Below, piece by piece: positions 12,511 to 15,458 of a stretch of 15,458 bases of DNA. Origin of the DNA: Chloroflexota bacterium (GTDB taxonomy: Bacteria; Chloroflexota; Dehalococcoidia; GIF9; UBA5629); assembly GCA_026389675.1 (NCBI GenBank), contig JAPLHJ010000017.1, positions 1 to 15,458 of the forward strand, written 5' to 3'. The notes beneath the pieces were generated by a model. That model searched no databases and was not told the DNA's origin. It saw only the letters and a list, made by a program, of their open reading frames with translations. Position 1 is the stretch's first letter; each line of letters starts with the position of its first letter. The translations under genes and the position numbers were made by a program.

Positions 12511-13662
12511 ATGACCGCAGATAAAGTAAAAGCTGCCGTTATGACGGAGTTCGAAAAAATTGAGGTGCAGTCCTTTCCTAAACCTGCGATATCTAAAGAT
12601 AGTGCGCTGGTAAAGATGAAGATGTGCGGCATTTGCGGCACGGATAAGCACCTTTTTCACGGCCTGCCGCCCGCTCCGCTTTTTGTGAAACGTCCTTTGA
12701 TACTTGGCCATGAAAACCTCGGCATCATTGAAGAGATAGGTGACGAAGCTAAAAGGAAAATGGCCGTGCAGGGCGGAGAGATCAAGGTCGGTGACCGTGT
12801 GACCTGGTATGCAGGCATCCCCTGCGGGGAGTGCTGGTATTGCCGCTTCCTGCCGTCCAATCACGCGGCCACGCTCTGTCCTAATGCCAAAGGGTATGGC
12901 CAGAACATGTGCGCGGCCGATCCGCCGCATCTTTTCGGCGGTTATGCTGAGTACTGCTACTTGCTGCCCGGAGTATGGGTATATAAAATCCCGGATGATA
13001 TGCCGGATAAAGTGGCTGTGCTCACCGATATATTTGCAGCCACTATCGGGGTTCGCAAGGGTATGATGCCCTATCCCGTTCTCAAAGAGGGGTTTGGACC
13101 GGGAGATACTGCGGTTATCCTTGGTTCCGGGCCGATTGGCATGGCAGCCGGGATTACCGCGCGGCTGGCAGGCGCTTACCGTGTGATACTGGTGGGCGGC
13201 ATAAAGGAGAGACTAAGACTGGCTGGAGAATTGGGTGTCTTTGACCATATCGTTAACATCGAGGAAATGCCGGATGCGGACGAGCGTGCGTTTTATGTGC
13301 TTTCGCTTACACCGGGCGAGGTCGGCCCGGACATGGTGGTGGACTGTACCGGATCTCCTGATGCTGTACCCCAGGGGCTAAGCATGCTGCGCCGCGGTGG
13401 TACCTTCGTTGAACTGGGTAACTTCCTTGATACAGGTACTACTACGATAAATCCTTTTATGCACCTCTGCTTTAAAGACGTTATCCTGGTCGGGCAGTGG
13501 TCGTGCCCTCCCCAGTCGTTCGATAATGCGCTGAAGTTGATGGAGCTTGCCATGAAAAGGGGCATTCCACTGGAAAAAATAGTTACGCATAGCTACAAAA
13601 TTGAACAGGCCGGCGAGGCACTGCTGTCGGACGTTTATATGAAGGCTATAATAACACCGTGA
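12511..13662 (+). CDS. Zinc-dependent alcohol/polyol dehydrogenase (MDR family)
   Basis: The 383-residue protein is a medium-chain dehydrogenase that oxidises an alcohol with NAD(P)+. Catalytic-zinc residues are visible in MCGICGTD (Cys39) and GHE (His67-Glu68). Structural-zinc cysteines are Cys105, Cys108, Cys111 and Cys123; the last interval is 11 residues rather than the usual 7, so this lobe carries a small insertion. The cofactor loop is GSGPIG (205-210). ATG 12511 has AGGAGG at 12496-12501 with a 9-base spacer. It lies 30 nt after the SDR gene and 10 nt before the hydrolase gene, so these are probably co-transcribed. The shape suits polyol, sugar or threonine-type dehydrogenases rather than ethanol dehydrogenases. 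It may perform the oxidation that creates the keto or lactone substrate of the neighbouring hydrolase; that link is inference. Confidence 0.92.
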   Translation: MTADKVKAAVMTEFEKIEVQSFPKPAISKDSALVKMKMCGICGTDKHLFHGLPPAPLFVKRPLILGHENLGIIEEIGDEAKRKMAVQGGEIKVGDRVTWYAGIPCGECWYCRFLPSNHAATLCPNAKGYGQNMCAADPPHLFGGYAEYCYLLPGVWVYKIPDDMPDKVAVLTDIFAATIGVRKGMMPYPVLKEGFGPGDTAVILGSGPIGMAAGITARLAGAYRVILVGGIKERLRLAGELGVFDHIVNIEEMPDADERAFYVLSLTPGEVGPDMVVDCTGSPDAVPQGLSMLRRGGTFVELGNFLDTGTTTINPFMHLCFKDVILVGQWSCPPQSFDNALKLMELAMKRGIPLEKIVTHSYKIEQAGEALLSDVYMKAIITP

Positions 13663-13672
13663 GGTATAAAGC

Positions 13673-14359
13673 ATGGAAGTCAGTTTAATCGGCCAGAGCA
13701 CATTGCTTATTCGTATGTCCGGTATCAGTATGATGACTGATCCCTGGTGGGGTCAATTCGAGTTTATCAGGGCGGTGCCGGTATCCATGGATCCTGAAAA
13801 AATAGATAACCTGGATTTGATGCTGGTCTCTCACAACCACATCGACCACTGGTCGGACCCTGCCATCAAGCTGGCAGCCAGGCTGGGCAGCGAGATAATC
13901 GGCTCGAAAAAAGCCGTGGAGAGGGCGAGAAAACGTGGACTGAAGAATCTGAAAGCTCTTTTGCCCGGAGAATCCTGTGAATACAAAGGACTGAAAATAC
14001 TGGCTGTCCCTGCAGACCATCCCTTTGCCCCGGATGCCATCGGGTTTGTGGTCAAAGGGGAACAGACTTTTTATTTCTGTGGCGATACGCGCTATACCCC
14101 ACTTATCAGGAAAGCATTGACCGGCATTGAGATTGATGTTGCTTTCTTGCAGGTTGCCTGTTCCAACTATCCCTTCATAGGTAAGGATGGTATGGAGATT
14201 CCGGATGTCATCAGGTTCGCTGAGGAGCTAAAGCCTAAGGTTGTGGTGCCGGTGCACTACCAGGTTAAAGGCAAGGTGCTCGATTCCAAAACACTGAGGT
14301 CAATCAAATTATCGGCGAGGCTGGCAGTGCTCGAGCCCGGGTCAACCTGCGTAATTTAG
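13673..14359 (+). CDS. UlaG-like metallo-beta-lactamase-fold hydrolase
   Basis: The 228-residue protein shows the metal-binding signature of the fold: SHNHIDH (His54, His56, Asp58, His59), His116, GDT (Asp138) and PVHY (His195). The N-terminal strand with MMTDPWWG places it in the COG2220 branch, which includes the L-ascorbate-6-phosphate lactonase UlaG and many uncharacterised hydrolases. It has no signal peptide, so it should be cytoplasmic. ATG 13673 is 10 nt after the dehydrogenase stop, and the GAGG ribosome site overlaps that TGA, suggesting coupled translation. A lactonase or C-C/ring hydrolase step after the dehydrogenase is a sensible hypothesis. An antibiotic-hydrolysing beta-lactamase is not suggested by the sequence or context. 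The substrate is unknown. Confidence 0.88.
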   Translation: MEVSLIGQSTLLIRMSGISMMTDPWWGQFEFIRAVPVSMDPEKIDNLDLMLVSHNHIDHWSDPAIKLAARLGSEIIGSKKAVERARKRGLKNLKALLPGESCEYKGLKILAVPADHPFAPDAIGFVVKGEQTFYFCGDTRYTPLIRKALTGIEIDVAFLQVACSNYPFIGKDGMEIPDVIRFAEELKPKVVVPVHYQVKGKVLDSKTLRSIKLSARLAVLEPGSTCVI

Positions 14360-14375
14360 TCGGGAAATGTAAACT

Positions 14376-15458
14376 ATGACGGATACGAATTTGCATAAAA
14401 TACCGTGGGGTGCGGTGGATTCGCTGGCTTTTAGCCTTCCCGAAGGCTGGGAAGTGATGGGCAGTTTTAACCCGGCCTCGTTGACTCCGGTTGCGGAAGT
14501 CTCTGAGGCTCTGGAAAAAGCGCTTTCTCAGCCGACCGGCAGCCCGCCCCTTGATGTGGCCGCAAGGGGGAGGAAGAAGGTGGCCGTCGTGGTGGATGAC
14601 ATATCGAGGCCCACCCCTGCCCACCTGTTGGTCGGCAAGATACTGGATACTCTTGAGAGCGCCGGCGTTAACCGCGAAAATATAACATTAGTTGCCGCGC
14701 CTGGCCTGCACCGGGTGATGGAACTGGATGACATGGGGAAGAAAGTGGGCAAAGAAGCGCTGGCAAGGGTTAAATGGGAGAGCCATGACTGCCGCGACAG
14801 CGCACGGATGGTTTATATAGGTAAAACAGAGAGAGGGACTCCTGTTTACATAAATAGGACGGTGGCTGAAGCTGATTTTCGCGTGTTGATAGGTACGATA
14901 GAACCCCACCCGCATGCCGGTTTCGGCGGAGGGCTCAAAAACATCTTACCCGGGGTAGCGGGGGTGAAAAGCATATCACGTAACCATGCCATCTGCGCCG
15001 ATCCCAGGTATTTCTTTTTGTTGGGCACGGACCCCGACAGCAACCCCATGCGCTCTGATTTAGAGCAGGCCGCCGGAATGCTTAAGGGTGAAACCTTCAT
15101 CGTTAACACGGTCCTGAATGCTGGAATGCAGGTAGTGGGAATTGTGGCCGGTGACCCCATCGGTGCGCACCGGGAGGGAGTTATTTTGGCGAGGCAGGTT
15201 TTCCGGGTCAAGATACCGGCCCAGGCCGATGTGGTCATCACTGACTCGTTCCCCATGGATATCGATCTCAGGCAGGGTATCAAAGCGGCCGCCAACGTGC
15301 TGTTCTCGGCCAGGCCGGGTGGGGTGATTATCGCCGCCCTCAAATGCGAGGAGGGTTTGGGCAATATGAAGGTGCCGCGCCTCAGGCTCTCCGGCCTGCC
15401 GGCGTTTATCTGGAAACCCATCGTCTGGTTGTTGGGGATGCTGGTTTCACGTATATCG
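14376..15458 (+). CDS. LarA-like nickel-pincer racemase/epimerase (3'-truncated by window)
   Basis: An open frame from ATG 14376 runs 361 codons to the window end without a stop. Known lactate racemase LarA of Lactobacillus plantarum uses His108, His174, Lys184 and His200 to hold the nickel-pincer cofactor and move the proton. Here the matching residues are His112 (in GLHR), His178 (EPHPH), Lys188 (GGGLKNILPG) and His204 (NHA), each offset by exactly +4, so spacing is fully conserved. DDISRPTP (74-81) matches the LarA loop normally reading DxTRPxP. The family interconverts 2-hydroxy-acid stereoisomers, and characterised homologues include sugar-acid C2 epimerases, so a step next to an IlvD/Edd dehydratase makes sense. 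ATG lies 16 nt after the hydrolase stop, with only a weak GGGA ribosome site. Cofactor genes larB, larC and larE are not in the window. About 60-70 C-terminal residues are probably missing, judged from LarA length. Confidence 0.88.
   Translation, partial: MTDTNLHKIPWGAVDSLAFSLPEGWEVMGSFNPASLTPVAEVSEALEKALSQPTGSPPLDVAARGRKKVAVVVDDISRPTPAHLLVGKILDTLESAGVNRENITLVAAPGLHRVMELDDMGKKVGKEALARVKWESHDCRDSARMVYIGKTERGTPVYINRTVAEADFRVLIGTIEPHPHAGFGGGLKNILPGVAGVKSISRNHAICADPRYFFLLGTDPDSNPMRSDLEQAAGMLKGETFIVNTVLNAGMQVVGIVAGDPIGAHREGVILARQVFRVKIPAQADVVITDSFPMDIDLRQGIKAAANVLFSARPGGVIIAALKCEEGLGNMKVPRLRLSGLPAFIWKPIVWLLGMLVSRIS

Noticed and set aside
13673..14359. Antibiotic-resistance metallo-beta-lactamase
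   Set aside because: No signal peptide, UlaG-like N-terminus and a metabolic neighbourhood; only the fold is shared.

Overview
This window is bacterial: every gene is on the + strand, most are preceded by clear Shine-Dalgarno sequences, and gaps are short. Base composition is moderately G+C-rich by eye. The pile-up of acyl-CoA synthetase genes and a dispersed palindromic repeat built on CATTGCGAG resemble what I know from uncultured Chloroflexota (Dehalococcoidia-like) and other anaerobic sediment bacteria. That placement is inference and could be wrong.

Region 1 (1-7554) is a head-to-tail array of FadD-like AMP-forming acyl-CoA synthetases. It has four full-length genes (228-1919, 2016-3701, 4103-5743, 5857-7554) and two broken copies. 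The C-terminal piece at the left edge (1-164) has an in-frame TAG. The remnant at 3785-4052 has its first 15 or so codons joined, out of frame, to the last 75 or so. Intact genes keep the ATP-binding, TGD and catalytic-lysine motifs but differ around the presumed acyl pocket. G+C-rich hairpins follow three of the four intact genes and a 78-bp palindromic repeat follows the other. Separate -10-like boxes precede several genes, so the array looks like a row of individual transcription units rather than one operon.

Region 2 (7685 to the right edge) is a different kind of cluster. In order it encodes an RraA/HMG-aldolase-like protein, an IlvD/Edd dehydratase, an MFS transporter, an extended SDR, a zinc alcohol dehydrogenase, an UlaG-like metallo-beta-lactamase-fold hydrolase and a LarA-like nickel-pincer racemase/epimerase cut off by the window end. 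Spacing is tight (12-30 nt) within aldolase-dehydratase and within SDR-ADH-hydrolase-LarA. Gaps of 109 and 70 nt flank the transporter.

Read together, region 2 could be a non-phosphorylative sugar-acid or polyol-acid catabolic cassette: uptake, oxidation, lactone or ring hydrolysis, C2 epimerisation, dehydration to a 2-keto-3-deoxy acid, then retro-aldol cleavage to pyruvate plus an aldehyde. Each family assignment is well supported by motifs; the assembled pathway is inference. No RNA gene, CRISPR array, transposase or replication origin was seen, and no stretch over 300 bases lacks a gene or gene remnant.
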